A stretch of 64,000 nt of DNA. Source: Nicotiana tabacum. Taxonomy: Eukaryota > Streptophyta > Magnoliopsida > Solanales > Solanaceae. The translations under genes and the position numbers were made by a program. The notes under the pieces are model-generated. The model had not been told where the DNA came from. It made no database searches and saw only the letters and a list, made by a program, of their open reading frames with translations. Location of the stretch: the NCBI RefSeq assembly GCF_000715075.1, contig NC_134102.1:43347348-43411347 (forward strand), written 5' to 3'. Shown in pieces: positions 44,451-55,879 of the stretch (positions are counted from its first letter, which is position 1; each line of letters opens with the position of its first letter).

Positions 44451-47400
44451 TGTAAGGCCCCATAAACATTTCCTAGTGACTTAAGATTTTAAAGAGCGCC
44501 AACGTTATTTGGGAATAACGCATTCAAGTATTAAAGGAGACCTATGGGATAGATCCACATCATTTTGAAATGAAAATGTATCTTTAAGGTGTTTTTGAAC
44601 GTACAAAGGTGTTTTGTGAATTGCAAGAATTTGTGTGGAATTTGTTGGATACATTGAGTGGAAAGAATGTCTCAATTAGCATCGAATACGACATCAAACA
44701 AATCCCACTCTTAAAATATAAATACTTAGGCGGTGACATACCTATCAAATTAAAGCCCTTTCAGTCTAGTTTCCAACACATCAAACCGTTTGTCATTTGG
44801 ATAGGTATATTGAAAGTTATGGCTATTTTACCAGACCTAAGCCATATGCGCACCCAGATGCGCGGCCGCGCATATAAAGGGGGTTTCTACCTCGTGTGCA
44901 CAGCCAGATGCATGGTCACTTGACCAGGTGCATGCCACGCACGTAGGAGCCCTATAAATACCCATAAGGCTGGGTAGAGAGAGGGGCTAATGTGCTTTCT
45001 TTGAGTTAGGGCTTGCATATCAAGGGGAATACGTCCAAAACCTCCTTCCCATGAACCAAGGTAATGTTTTTGGAGTACTTTTGAGTTGATTACTACTCCT
45101 AAACACTCTTATTAACTAGGATTAATCTTGAAGATCCATAGATTTCTATTCAAATCCCCGAATTGGTCAAGAACACTACAAGTTGGGACTTTCAAGACTC
45201 TCACTACAAAAGGTATGTCCACCATCTCTAAGTAATTCATTGTGATTATTCTTGTATGAAATATGTGTTAGGACTTATGGGATGGTGATTCGAAGCAACA
45301 AGTTCCTAACCTAGGTTGTGTTGGCATTTGTAGAGATTGTCAAATGGTTTAATTGATGAGATTGATTGTTTGGGAGTGAATTGTTCAGCATGCATGTGCT
45401 AATAGAAGTTGTGGATGGCCTAGAGGTGAATGTGAAGTGAATTATTGGTGTGGAAGGTGATTTTTAGGTGAATAAATTCCGTTGTAGAAAGATATGCACA
45501 TTAGATGTTTGATAAAAAGTATAAATTACGTAATGTATAGAAATCTTGTTAATATTGGTGAAATTGTGTTGCATTGATGTAGATTGAAGTTGATTAGTAT
45601 GGTGGAATGTCCTAGTATTATTAAGGGGTGAATTCTAGGTATGTTGGCTAAACTACTCTCTTAGAGTTTAATTCCATAATACTCCCATAAGTTTCAACTA
45701 TGGTTGGCTCAAGTTCCATATTCGCATGTTCCGAGTCGTTCCCAATAAATTTGATCGTCCCGCGTAAGAAAGTGTCAAGAATTATGTATTCAAAATGTAT
45801 TCCGAATGTTCCTATCACATTACTTTATCGTTTGGGAATGTGTTGAAGAATGATATGTGTATTAAAATTTTATGGCTTGAGTTGTGTCTCAAATGAAAGT
45901 CCATTATGCTTAACTTGGAACGAATACTCCATGTGTCTAAAACTCTAATTGCTTATGTGTACCTAAAGTCTTGATTTGAAATGCCTTGTTGTTGATAATC
46001 TATAATGTTGCTTGAAAGTGAAAGAAGTGGATTGGAGATATAATGTGTGGCCAACGTGCCAAGATTGAAATTTATACTTGTGGTCAATGGTGCTGAGGAA
46101 ATGAAATGATGTGAGAAAGGTTATGAAATAACCCTCGATTCAACTGTTCCAGCCTCGATTCAACTGTTCCAAACTAACTTCGAAAATATATTTGCCTAAA
46201 AGCTTATGTACCCAAGTCATGCTCAAATGTGGTTGTTTTAACTAATGCTATGTTTTGGAAGTATTTCCAATGTTCTTTGAGCTCTTATATCTTCATGAAT
46301 TGAAATTATGTATTGCCCTTTTTGATGAAAACTATTTCAAGAAAAAATGATGTATTACACGTCTATAATTTCAACTTGTGCTTCGATTGCCAATCATTTT
46401 ACTCCATTTATTGGGAAGAAATCCATTGTGTTTAAAGTTTTCATTACTAATAAACCTAAAATTGTGATTTTCGAAATATCCTTTTTGTTGATATTTATGA
46501 TGATGATCCATTAAGGTAAAGAACTGAAAGTGTGGAATATGAGAAACGACCATCGTGCCATGAATGAAAAATCATAAGTATGGCCAAGAGAGCCAAGGGA
46601 ATAATGATGTTGTGAATGGTTGAAAGTACTAACGAAGCTATATATTTAGTGTGAAAAGTTAAGAGGTGAATATAAAATATATTTGTACTTTTTGGTTCCT
46701 TATGTGCAATAATAAAAAGGTTTTTGGGAGTATCATTAGCAAACCGAGGAAGGGTGGGTCATAAGGCCCACACCCAAAACTACACGTGCCGGTGTAGGAA
46801 TGGATTGTGATTATTCCCCTTATTTGGGATGAGATTGAAATATTGATGTGATTGTGATTATTTCCCTTAATTAGGATGAGATTATTGATATCCCTGGATT
46901 TAAAATCAACCCACACGGCATTTGTGGCCTAGCCGATCGAGTGGAGATCGGATGCCATGTTGCGCACATGGTAGTACTACTCTTTGCAACACTTTTTTAT
47001 CATATCACATGTCAAACCACATTTTGTGTGGAGATATGGCCTAGCCGATCTGGCATGATCGAACTCCGTGCTAAAAACACGGTGGTATATCGGTGCTAAT
47101 GATCTCCCAACCAAAAATATATATTATTTTTGTATTTTGAAAATTGTTGTGTTTTAAGTGGGTATTTAGATATTGTTAATGGTGACTTGTTGTTTCTATG
47201 GTTTTTCCCTTTCTTATATTGGCATTCAAGTTTGAAAGAGTACACTTAGCTTTATATACTAGTACTATTCCATATGTACTAACGTCCCTTTTACATGGGG
47301 CACTGCATCTTCAATGGATGCAGGTGGTTTGTCAACGGGAGGTTATGATTCTCATTAGTAGTTACTCTCTACTCAGCAAATTTTGGTGAGCCCTACTCTG

Positions 47401-47799
47401 TTCCGAGCTTCATGTTAGTTGATGTTGTACTTTATGTTTTGAGGTATAGCTGGGGCCTTGCTACCAGCACTTTCATTCTTCACTACTGTAGTACTCAGAG
47501 GCTCCGTAGATAGGTTGTGGGTGGAATTTGATATTGGGAATTGAACTAGTAAGTGTTGGTATTTTGCAAACATGTTTTTCCTCATATCTTTAAACTTGTA
47601 ATATTTTGGAAATCATAAATTGATATATTTTCAATAATGCGAAAAGAATGTGGAACACTTTATTCTCCTCATGTATATCTCTTCATATTGATTTTATATT
47701 GGTCATGGATAAGATTGGATAGAAGGCATTAAGTGGGATTGCTTGGCCGGGGTATCTCAGTTGAGCATCGGTCGCGCTCCTCAAGGTCGGGGAGTGACT
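44451..47799 (+). mobile_element. SOLO2: solo type I LTR in GYP3 gag
   Basis: Length is 3349 bp, from TGTAAGGCCCC to ..GAGTGACT. Flanks GTGGA (44446-44450) and GTTAA (47800-47804) agree at 3 of 5, and joining them restores the GYP3 gag between FIKGLN-like and FHQVVK-like sequence, which supports the boundaries. It has a strong TATA box (44953-44960), a donor-like AAAAG|GTATGT (45213), GATCGG modules (about 46925-47080) and the CTGCATC stem-loop (47303-47323). Its palindrome array is a variant with GCGCGGCCGCGC. A 20-bp tandem duplication lies at 46133-46172. Confidence 0.88.
44953..44960 (+). promoter_or_regulatory. TATA box in SOLO2
   Basis: TATAAATA in the context GCCCTATAAATACCC matches the plant consensus well. 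It is 502 bases into the LTR, after the palindromic segment. The donor-like site follows 253 bases after its end. Confidence 0.6.
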
Positions 47800-47804
47800 G
47801 TTAA

Positions 47805-48656
47805 ACCCTCAATGCTCTTTTTCTGAGCACATATTGAGGGAGCCGCTTTACAAGATTACTCTGTAATCCTCGTAGCATGCTCAGACACAGTCAAACCCCT
47901 TGGTGCAAATGCTTAAACTCATTGTGCAATTTGTCCTTGCAGGTTTGTGGAATACACTTCCTCGAGGACAGATCAGAGAATTGGGACCATGTAAGTGGCG
48001 CTCCACTACTTGGCCTACTCACCTCATAAGTCTACCACCATCTGTATGCAAGCCCTATCAACTGAAAAATAGTAAACTCGACCACACTTGACTCCACCAA
48101 ACCCAAGGTATGTAGAATGCGATTACACTGATCCAAGAAACCTTATGCATCCTCAGAAGCCCCTCCACTTAACAAGGGAGGAGGAAGTCTCTATATCCTC
48201 TCCAACCTCTTCTGGTCCTCAGCAGGCACCACTAGTCCTACCTCGAGCTGAACTGTAACTAACGGCTGCATTGGCATAACACTCGGTATTTGATAAGCAT
48301 GGGCTAGATGCTCTAGTGTACGTGTAGCGGGAGTTCGTGCGCCTCCCCAGTCGGTGAAGTAGCTGGTGCAACTGGAATTAACGGTGCATGGGCCAAACTT
48401 TCAAACATACTCAAGAAGTGAGCCAGAGTCTCTTGAAGTCCTAGTGCAGCAATAGGTCCCTTGGGTGCATGCTCAATATGCTCGGGATCCTGCTCCTTAA
48501 GTGGAGCTACTGCGGTTCCACCGCCGCTACTCTAGCAGTGGTTATAGCTACGACGCGTGCCCCACCTCAGCCTCTACCTCGGCCCCAGCCTCTCGCATCT
48601 CTAACAGAGGGCCCTGGTGCCTGCTCAGTCGACCCTAAAGAATGTGTCCTAATTAT
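47805..48656 (-). pseudogene. GYP3 gag N-terminal and capsid part, start codon lost
   Basis: This aligns on the minus strand with GYP4 gag. The start context is TTCTATTCTCTCACAG followed by ATAATTAGGACA, where GYP4 has ATGGTGAGGACA, so the start codon is now ATA (48656-48654). An Arg/Gly-rich segment, a helix like QETLAHFLSMFESLA and the capsid core (YRWW, SQFSD, EFKHLHQG) follow in several frames with many stops. Confidence 0.82.
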
Positions 48657-48839
48657 CTGTGAGAGAATAGAAGAGTAAAGATTCAAACTTTGGAATAACA
48701 AATCCACACGAGACTGAATAAATTATAGTGAATCTTCCTAACAAATTGGTAGCATCTTCAAGACAAGTACAGACGTCTCTGTACCAAACCACAAGAATAT
48801 ACTAGACGTGCTCATGACTCTTCGAACCTATGAACCCAG

Positions 48840-48852
48840 AGCTATGATACCA
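48840..48852 (-). other. GYP3 primer-binding site
   Basis: The minus strand reads TGGTATCATAGCT, 11 of 13 matches to the initiator methionine tRNA complement, next to the LTR end. It shows that 48855-51628 is the 5' LTR. Confidence 0.82.
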
Positions 48853-48854
48853 AC

Positions 48855-51628
48855 TTCTCAAGACCCAAATCCTACCTAATGGATCGTGATGGTACCTAAC
48901 CTTCAAAACTAGGTAAGCCTATCACATAAATAGCATTAAATCATCAAAACATGATATAATTAGACTGTATTCAATGTAACAACGAAAATAGTTATAACGT
49001 AAGCCAAAATGGCAATATAAAAAATAACTCCATGAAACCAGGTAGTACAGATTTATGAGCTATAATTCGAATACTTAAGAAGTCACAAATATAATACATT
49101 TTGAATGTTGAAATAACAATACCAACATAAACGATGGGACTCCGAAGGAATTTTGATAATCATGCAGCACTACCTTTAATCCTCACGACCAGTGTGTCCA
49201 CATTGTCGAAGCCCGCTGCCTCCAACACCCGGATCTGCACAATAATAAGCAGAAGTATAGTATGAGTGCATCAAAATCAGTACCCAGTAAGTATTAAGAC
49301 TAACCTCGATGAAGTGGTGACGAGGTTCAAGTCTTGTGATACCCACTAGTCAAAAGAACCTGTGCAATATGTCAATAACTGAAAAAATGAATATATATCG
49401 GAAAGCAATACCAACAATCTTGTAAACACATGTGATAACAACTCGACGTAGGAAAAATCCATCGTTGACAAACAAATCATCAAGTAGAAATATAGACATA
49501 TTATAGCATGTCAGATACCACTTAAAAACTGGTTGAAATACATGATGAAGTTTAAAGAATGTATGTAAATGGTTAAGAATGTCACCCTCGTACCACCACA
49601 TAAATCTCATCAAAGTGCCATCTTTATTTTGCCGCATGTGCAAAAATAATCAAGAAATGCCACATATGCACAAAAACAATCACAATTACACAGAAAAGAC
49701 CTCATGCCAACACCCACTCGATCCGCCTAACATGTCCACATGTGCGATAGTCATCACAATGCAAAATGCCAAATTACCATCAAAGACATAAGGTCATAAT
49801 TTGTAAACTAGATGAACAGGGACACGTCAATGTATAAAATGTGGATGGGTGTTCAAATATGAACCATCACTATAGCTAAATCAATGGTAAATCAAGTTTA
49901 TGTAGTTACAAAGTAATTAAGAATGTTTCATACAAAGCATCTAAACAAAATAAGGCATATTAGAAGCCTAAGGTCTAATACGGTCAAAACCAAACATAAT
50001 ACTAGTGCACACGCTCATCACCTTGCGTACACGTCGCTTTTCACATAATATAATTAGGCAAATAAGACTGAATCCGAAGGGGTAATCCCCCGCAAAAAGG
50101 TTAGGCAAGATACTTACCTCAATAAGCCCAAATTAATCCTCTATAATATCATTTCCTTTAAAAATCACCTCCATCTAACTCAAATCTAGCAAACAATAAC
50201 TCAATAAAACCAAACAATGCTATAAAAATCAATTCCAAACAATAAAGTCTCGATCATCACCCAATTCTCCAAAGGTCAACAAAAGACAACCCCAGGCCCA
50301 CACAGTAAAAATTTGAGTCAATGGATAGAGCCAAACTAACCAGAACCCCACGATTCCAAATATGTTATTAGATTCCAAGGTGGAGTCTAATTCGACTCTC
50401 AAATCCCCAATTTTAATTTTTAAAAGAATAGTCAAAAACCCAAAAAATTCCCTTCTAAATTGCAATATTTACAAGTAAATATCCATGTAAAATCAAGATA
50501 TAATATCAAAATCAAGTGAAACTCTCTTACCGACTTGCATGTGTGTAAATCCTCTTAAAACATTGCCCCTCTCAATGTGTAGGGGTTCAAAATATTAGAA
50601 AATAGGTCTAAGTCCTAAAATTCCTTCTAAATAATAAGTTGCGGAAGTCGCAATTACAATAAGAGGTTCGTAATTGCGAGTCCGGTAAATGCGAGAAATG
50701 GCTCGCAAATGCAAACTAGATCCCTCCGCCTCTAATATAGAAATTGCAACCAGGAAGCTCGCAAATGCGACCAAGTGTCCAAAATGCGGACTTCCATTCA
50801 CAATTGCAGATTCAAAGTTTGCCTACACTGCTTCACAAATTCAAAGTTTGCCTACACTGCCTAACCTGTCGAATGTGATCGTCACTCCGCAAATGCAAGC
50901 ACAACCTCGCAATTACGAGGTCTGCAGCACCATCAAAAATATGAACTTCTCCAAACTAATCTAAATTAATTTGAAACTCACCCGAATCCCTCACTCCCCA
51001 AACTAAAAATACACACAAGTATATAAATCACACATGAACAATCTTGCAAGCTCAAAACATAAATAAAATATCCATAACCATAAATCTAACACCAAAATGA
51101 ATGCAAACCTTAAAATTCAAGAACAACAATATTCAAAACCAAGCATTTGATTCCCACCAAACAAACTCGGAATGAGACTAAACTTTGCAAACAAGATCCA
51201 AATGACAAGACGAACATATTCCATGTATTGGAACAACCACCTAAGCTCGATAGCCCCAAAGTCAACTCATGGTTAATCTTTCGAAATTTCTAAGCCTTCA
51301 AATTTCCAACTATCGGCAAAAAGATCCAAATCATTGTAGGAACCTCCAAATTCGAATCCCGGAATACGTCTAAGTCCAACATAGCCATATGAACATATTG
51401 AACTATCAAAACACAAATCTAAGGTCGTTAACATAAAATCGAAATATTGGTCAACTACTATAACTTAAACTTCCAACAATGGAACTAAGTGTTCCACATT
51501 ACTCTAAAAACTTCAAGAACAAAACCAACTATCCCTGCAAGTTACAAAAAATATAAGTAAGCACAAGAGATGCATCAAATAGGGGAACGAGTCTCAAATA
51601 CAACAAGAATATCAATTGGGTCGTTACA
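48855..51628 (-). repeat. GYP3 5' LTR (type III)
   Basis: Length is 2774 bp. On the minus strand it starts TGTAACGACCC at 51628 and ends ..GGGTCTTGAGA. It carries CGCAAATGCG-type repeats (about 50640-50920) and a donor-like AAGTCG|GTAAGAG (50530). With the acceptor-like CAG at 48659-48657 this predicts a 1874-base leader intron. The 3' LTR is at 18303-20281 plus 31071-31889. Confidence 0.88.
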
Positions 51629-52322
51629 ATCTGTCGCTTTCTTGGGTCATGTTGTCTCTAGCGAGGGAATAAAGGTTGATCCTCAGAAGGAAACAACTGT
51701 GAAAAATTGGCCGAGACCTACGACTCTGATAGAGATTCACATTTTCTTAGGCTTAGCTTGGTATTACAGGAGGTTTGTGGAGGGATTTTCATTTCATGCC
51801 TCTCTGTTGACCAAATTGACACAAACGATAGCTAAATTCCATTGGTCAGATGCTTGTGAAAGGAGCCTCCAAAAGTTGAAGTCGAGATTAACCACGACAC
51901 CTATGTTGACCTTACTGGAAGGTATGGATAGGTTTATCATGTATCATTATGCTTCGAGGGTTGGACATGGGTATGTATTAATACGACAAGGAAAAGTGGT
52001 CGTTATTCTTCAAGAAACCTCAAGAACCATGAGAAGAATTATCCAACTCATGACTTAGAGCTTGCGATAGTGGTGTTTGCATTGAAGATATGGTGTCATA
52101 ATCTGTATGGGGTCCATGTTGAATTTAAGGCAAAGGAGATGGCTTGAAATACGTAAAGACTACGATATTGACATTCTCTATCATCCGGGGAATATTAATG
52201 TTGTGGCGGATGCTCTTAGCCGGAAATAATTAGCATTTTTGCTCACTTGAAGGCACAAGAAAGGCCGATGGCGTAGGAAGTACATCAATTGGCTAATTTA
52301 GTGGTCTCACTTATGGACTCTA
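51629..52322 (+). pseudogene. GYP1 RT thumb and RNase H
   Basis: This resumes the GYP1 frame cut at 18302: [33 protein letters not shown], then the RNase H start [14 protein letters not shown], where GYP5 has VYCDAS, so the first catalytic aspartate is replaced by tyrosine. The open frame ends at 52056. Degraded RNase H C-terminus ([14 protein letters not shown]) and the linker [14 protein letters not shown] follow in other frames. Confidence 0.88.
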
Positions 52323-52335
52323 GCGAAAGTAGGGT

Positions 52336-52507
52336 AAAACAACAACAACAATAACAACCCAGTAAAATCCCATATGTGGTGTATGGGAAGGGTAGTGTGT
52401 ACACATACCTTACCCCTACCCGAGGGGGTAGAGAGGTTATTTATGAAAAAAAGACTATATCAGTACCATCAATAGAAAAATGAAGAAATGCTGACAGCAA
52501 CATATGA
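52336..52507 (-). mobile_element. SINE, TS-like (Solanaceae), minus strand
   Basis: A 172-base insert is bounded by GCGAAAGTAGGGT (52323-52335) and GCGGAAGTAGGGT (52508-52520), a 13-base duplication with one mismatch. On the minus strand it ends TTGTTATTGTTGTTGTTTTA, preceded by a body with CCTCTCTACCCC, GGGGTAAGG and GTGTACACACTACCC, which matches my memory of the TS SINE 3' region. The 5' third is diverged and I could not place the tRNA-like A and B boxes. Removing it restores colinearity with GYP5 63565-63600. TS-like SINEs are typical of Solanaceae. Confidence 0.85.
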
Positions 52508-52520
52508 GCGGAAGTAGGGT

Positions 52521-53400
52521 GATTGTGCAAAATAGAGTTGACTCATCACTGGTTGTGGAAGTTAAGGAGAAATAGTATGACAACCCTTTCTTGGTACAAT
52601 TGAACGAGCGAATTCATAAACACAAGACCATGGCCATTTCTCTTGGCATGAATTGTGGCTAAATGCCTGAATTACCAGCAAGTGAAAGACGATCGTATTT
52701 TGGCACAAAATATAGAAATTCCTATGTGAAAGTGGGAGATGATCAGCATAGACTTTGTAGTAGGTTTAACTCACACACCTCATATTTTTAACACAGTTTG
52801 GTTGATTGTCGATCGACTCACGAAGTTAGCACATATCTTTCCTATTAAGGTTGCTGACACAGTGCAACATCATGCTCAATTGTATATCAAAGAGATAGTT
52901 AGATTGCATGGCACTCCAATTTCCATCATCTCGAACAGAGGGTGCAGTTCACTGCTAAATTTGCAAAAATTTCAGCAAGGTTTGGGTACTCAATTGAATC
53001 TTTGAACAACTTTCCATCCACTGATTGACAAGCAAGCCGAGTGAACTATACAAATATATAAGGATTGCGTGCATGTGTTCTTGACTTCATGGGAAGCTGG
53101 GATAATCATTTGTCGCTCATTGAATTTGCCTATAACAACAGAAACCATGCAATCATTGAAATAGCACCGTCCGAGGCTCTATATGGTAGGCCAGACCTTG
53201 TGAATCAAGAAATGGAAAAGGTCAAGATCATCAAGAAGCGGTTGAAAACTGCTCTAAGTCACCAGATGTCTTATTCGGATATACGACACAGAGATTTAGA
53301 GTTCAAAGTGGATGAGCTGGTGTTCTTGAATGTTTTCCCCATGTAACGCATAATGCGATTAGGGAAGAATGGAAAACCAAGCCCAAGGTACATTGGACCT
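52521..53400 (+). pseudogene. GYP1 integrase
   Basis: The zinc domain is badly degraded (LVVEVKEK..YDNPFLVQLN, then CLNYQQVKDD). The catalytic core at 52739-53005 reads MISIDFVVGL with the first aspartate kept, IVDRLTKLAHIFPIKVAD, IVRLHGTPISIISNRG, where the second aspartate (SDRG) has become asparagine. The 53065-53346 frame reads [20 protein letters not shown] and then YSDIRHRDLEFKVDELVFLN, which is the core end and start of the C-terminal domain. A stop at 53344 and further frameshifts follow. Confidence 0.88.
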
Positions 53401-53720
53401 TATAGAATCTTGCATCCGGTATTTCACATATTTATGTTAAAGAAAGTGGTTAGCGATACGTTGCTCAATGTCCCTTAGATACTATTGAAGTTAATAAGGG
53501 CTTGACCTATGAAAAGGTTCTTATCGCCATCCATGATATATAAGTTTGTCTGTTGAGAAATAAGGAGAGTGCCTCCGTCAAAGTGAAATGGTTAAACCAA
53601 CAAGTTGAAGAGGACATCTAGGAAGCAAAAGAAGATATGAAGAAAAGCTATTCCCATTTGTTTGTAGAGCTAGTTGGCCGTGTTTAAGAAATACTAGAAA
53701 TTTATTTTCCATGTACTGTG
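53401..53720 (+). pseudogene. GYP1 integrase C-terminal end and chromodomain
   Basis: After IGPYRIL-like sequence comes a degraded linker (TIEVNKGLTYEKVL) and the chromodomain with VKVKWLNQQVEED then EAKEDMKKSYSHLF at about 53580-53665. A stop replaces the usual tryptophan before EAK. SOLO3 interrupts the 3' untranslated part at 53725. Confidence 0.85.
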
Positions 53721-53725
53721 TTTTG

Positions 53726-55682
53726 TGTCACGCCCCAAAGATATGACCCTGAAATGAAGTGGGGCTTACCAAGTCTGCTGGAAAGAAAGTGTTCCGTTAT
53801 CACTGATCAGTGTCTCATGTTATGGAACCACCTGCATCCATTGAAGATGCAGCGCCCCCGGCAAAAGGGACATTAGTACATATAGAATAGTACTAGTATG
53901 AATGACAAAATACCCTCTCAATACAATGATAAATATTACGAGCGAGTAGAATCAAAATAGCAGTGAATCCTCAAACAACATCAAACCTAAAATTAGGATC
54001 AAGACAATGTTCAAATAAATTTTCATATTTTAATTTGGGAAGTCTTTAAAACCAATATGCCACCATTCATGATTCAAATATTCACAATACCAATACTACT
54101 GTATATTTAGCACGGAGTCCGATCGCGACCCGATCGACTAGGCCATATCTTTAAAGACATCAACCACAATTATAATTTCCAGCACAATCACCACCATGTG
54201 TGCGGCATGGCATCCGATCATGACCCGATCGACTAGGACGTCTCCTTAGAGACATCAACCTTTTTATACCCATCATCTCATTTCATACTTCTTTCACATC
54301 TTTTCATTTCAGTGGCACTAGTGGCCACAATTATAAAATTATTATTGGCACATCGGCCGTATTTAAGATTTCATGCTCACCTTTTTCACTTTCAAACATC
54401 ATCATCATCATCCACAATAAGGCATTTCAAATCAATGTTTTTAGTACACATGCGAGCAATTAAGAGTCTTAGGCACATATAGATTTTTCACAAAATGTTG
54501 CATAATAGCCTATGTTTGAACTTGACTAGAAGTCGCAACCCTATTAATGCACACCCCATACTTTGAACATAATCTCAAATCATAACATTACATGATAAAA
54601 ATATTCCGGGGATACATATTGAGAATATATCTTTTAGTACAAGCTTATTCGGAATAGCCACTTTCATAATGAATAATTCGGGACTTACATAAATTACATG
54701 AATACCGTGGGATTCAATTGTAAGAGAAGAGTTTAGCCAACATACCTCAATGGAGCTTCCTTAAACTCTAAAATGTTCTAGAAATCTTAACTTCGATCTA
54801 TTTTAGAAATGTAACAAATTGAACCAAAATTAGGAAGATGATCATGGTTCTAGCTCATTTGAGCATTTTATCAAACACTAGGTGTGCATTAAAGTTTCAA
54901 GGTTCTTTTATGGAGAATTCCATCATCCCACAACCCATTCTTTATCATTTTTAGCTCAACAATTTTCCTACACCCCTTGATAACACATGCATGCAAAACA
55001 ACCAACTCCCATACCAAAGAATTATCTTACTAATTACTCATTTCTTCTTAACTTTCGAAATGAAGGGTTAGGGTGTAGAATCTTACCTCTAGGATGAAGG
55101 CCTAGTGAGTTTCCTTGTTAATCTTCTAAGATTCGAGCAAGAATTAAAGAACAAATTGTTGAAGAACTCTCTTCCACTCTAGGGCACACTCTCACCCTCA
55201 AAATATCAGGTTTTGGTAAAGAAATGATACATATCGTCTATTTAACAAATTAGAATCGGGTTATATAAACCCAAAAATGAAGCTCCGGAACAGGATATGC
55301 GGTCGCATATGCGACCGCATAATGGATATGCAGTCCGCATATGGGCCGCACAATTTGGTGCCCAAAGCTGATGTCGCCTGCCTATGGTCTGTGATAATTA
55401 TGCGGCCCTTAGACCTATTATGCGGTCGCATAATGCACTGCAGACCTTCCTCCATGCTGCCCCGCCTCTACTTCACTCTGCGGCCATTATGCGGTTCGTA
55501 GAGTGTTATGTGATCGCATAGTGGGCCGCAACAATGACTTCTTCTGCCGAAAATTTTCCTTTACTCCTCAGTGCATTGTTCAATCCAAAAAGTCCATTTT
55601 GCTCTAGTATCCTCAAACACGTAAGCCTACTCCGGCACCACGAAATCTTAAATTTCTTTGGTTAATTTTACGGGGCCTTACA
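53726..55682 (-). mobile_element. SOLO3: minus-strand solo type I LTR with perfect target duplication
   Basis: Length is 1957 bp. On the minus strand it starts TGTAAGGCCCCG at 55682 and ends ..GGGGCGTGACA at 53726, flanked by TTTTG on both sides (53721-53725 and 55683-55687). It is shorter than SOLO1 because about 400 bases near its 3' end are deleted, joining GACCCTGAAATGAAG-like sequence directly to the terminal GGGGCGTGACA. TATA-like TTATATAA (55261-55268), donor-like AGAG|GTAAGATT (55086), GATCGG modules and the CTGCATC stem-loop (53832-53852) are retained. Confidence 0.94.
55297..55320. repeat. Perfect 24-bp palindrome in SOLO3
   Basis: ATGCGGTCGCAT followed by its exact reverse complement, part of the TGCGG/CCGCA array at about 55290-55530. 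The equivalent in GYP5 (about 58122-58147) has one mismatch and that in SOLO1 (24872-24893) is perfect over 22 bp. Confidence 0.95.
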
Positions 55683-55687
55683 TTTTG

Positions 55688-55868
55688 AATTTGTAAAGAT
55701 TATGCTCTTGTGTTCTTAATGGTTATGCAATGAATATATTTTCACGGTTGATGTTTCCCGATGTGCGTAATGCTTTGTTAGGTCATGAGATGTGTTTGAG
55801 TGATGAACCAAGTCATGCTTGGTATCTATAGCCGACTCTAACCCTCATTCGAGGACAAATGATCCTAA
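55688..55868 (+). mobile_element. GYP1 3' untranslated region
   Basis: A short non-coding stretch between the chromodomain (interrupted by SOLO3) and the polypurine tract. It ends CATTCGAGGACAAATGATCC, the conserved sequence before the tract. Nothing else is recognised. Confidence 0.75.
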
Positions 55869-55879
55869 GCGAGGGAGAA
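55869..55879 (+). other. GYP1 polypurine tract
   Basis: GCGAGGGAGAA directly before the LTR start TGTTTGGCCCCG at 55880. Confidence 0.85.

Larger units (their letters stand above)
18303..51628 (-). mobile_element. GYP3: minus-strand chromovirus with three nested insertions
   Basis: Read on the minus strand: 5' LTR 51628-48855, primer site, gag, protease, RT, RNase H, integrase, chromodomain, polypurine tract and 3' LTR ending at 18303. LARD2 interrupts the 3' LTR, GYP4 the RNase H and SOLO2 the gag. Removing them leaves about 10.4 kb with a 4.9 kb internal region, a normal autonomous size. Its LTRs differ at about 18 of 140 hand-aligned positions (18902-19041 versus 49455-49594), the highest of any pair here, as expected for a host element. 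Termini look intact but there is no target duplication (GTCCA left, ATCTG right). Confidence 0.88.
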
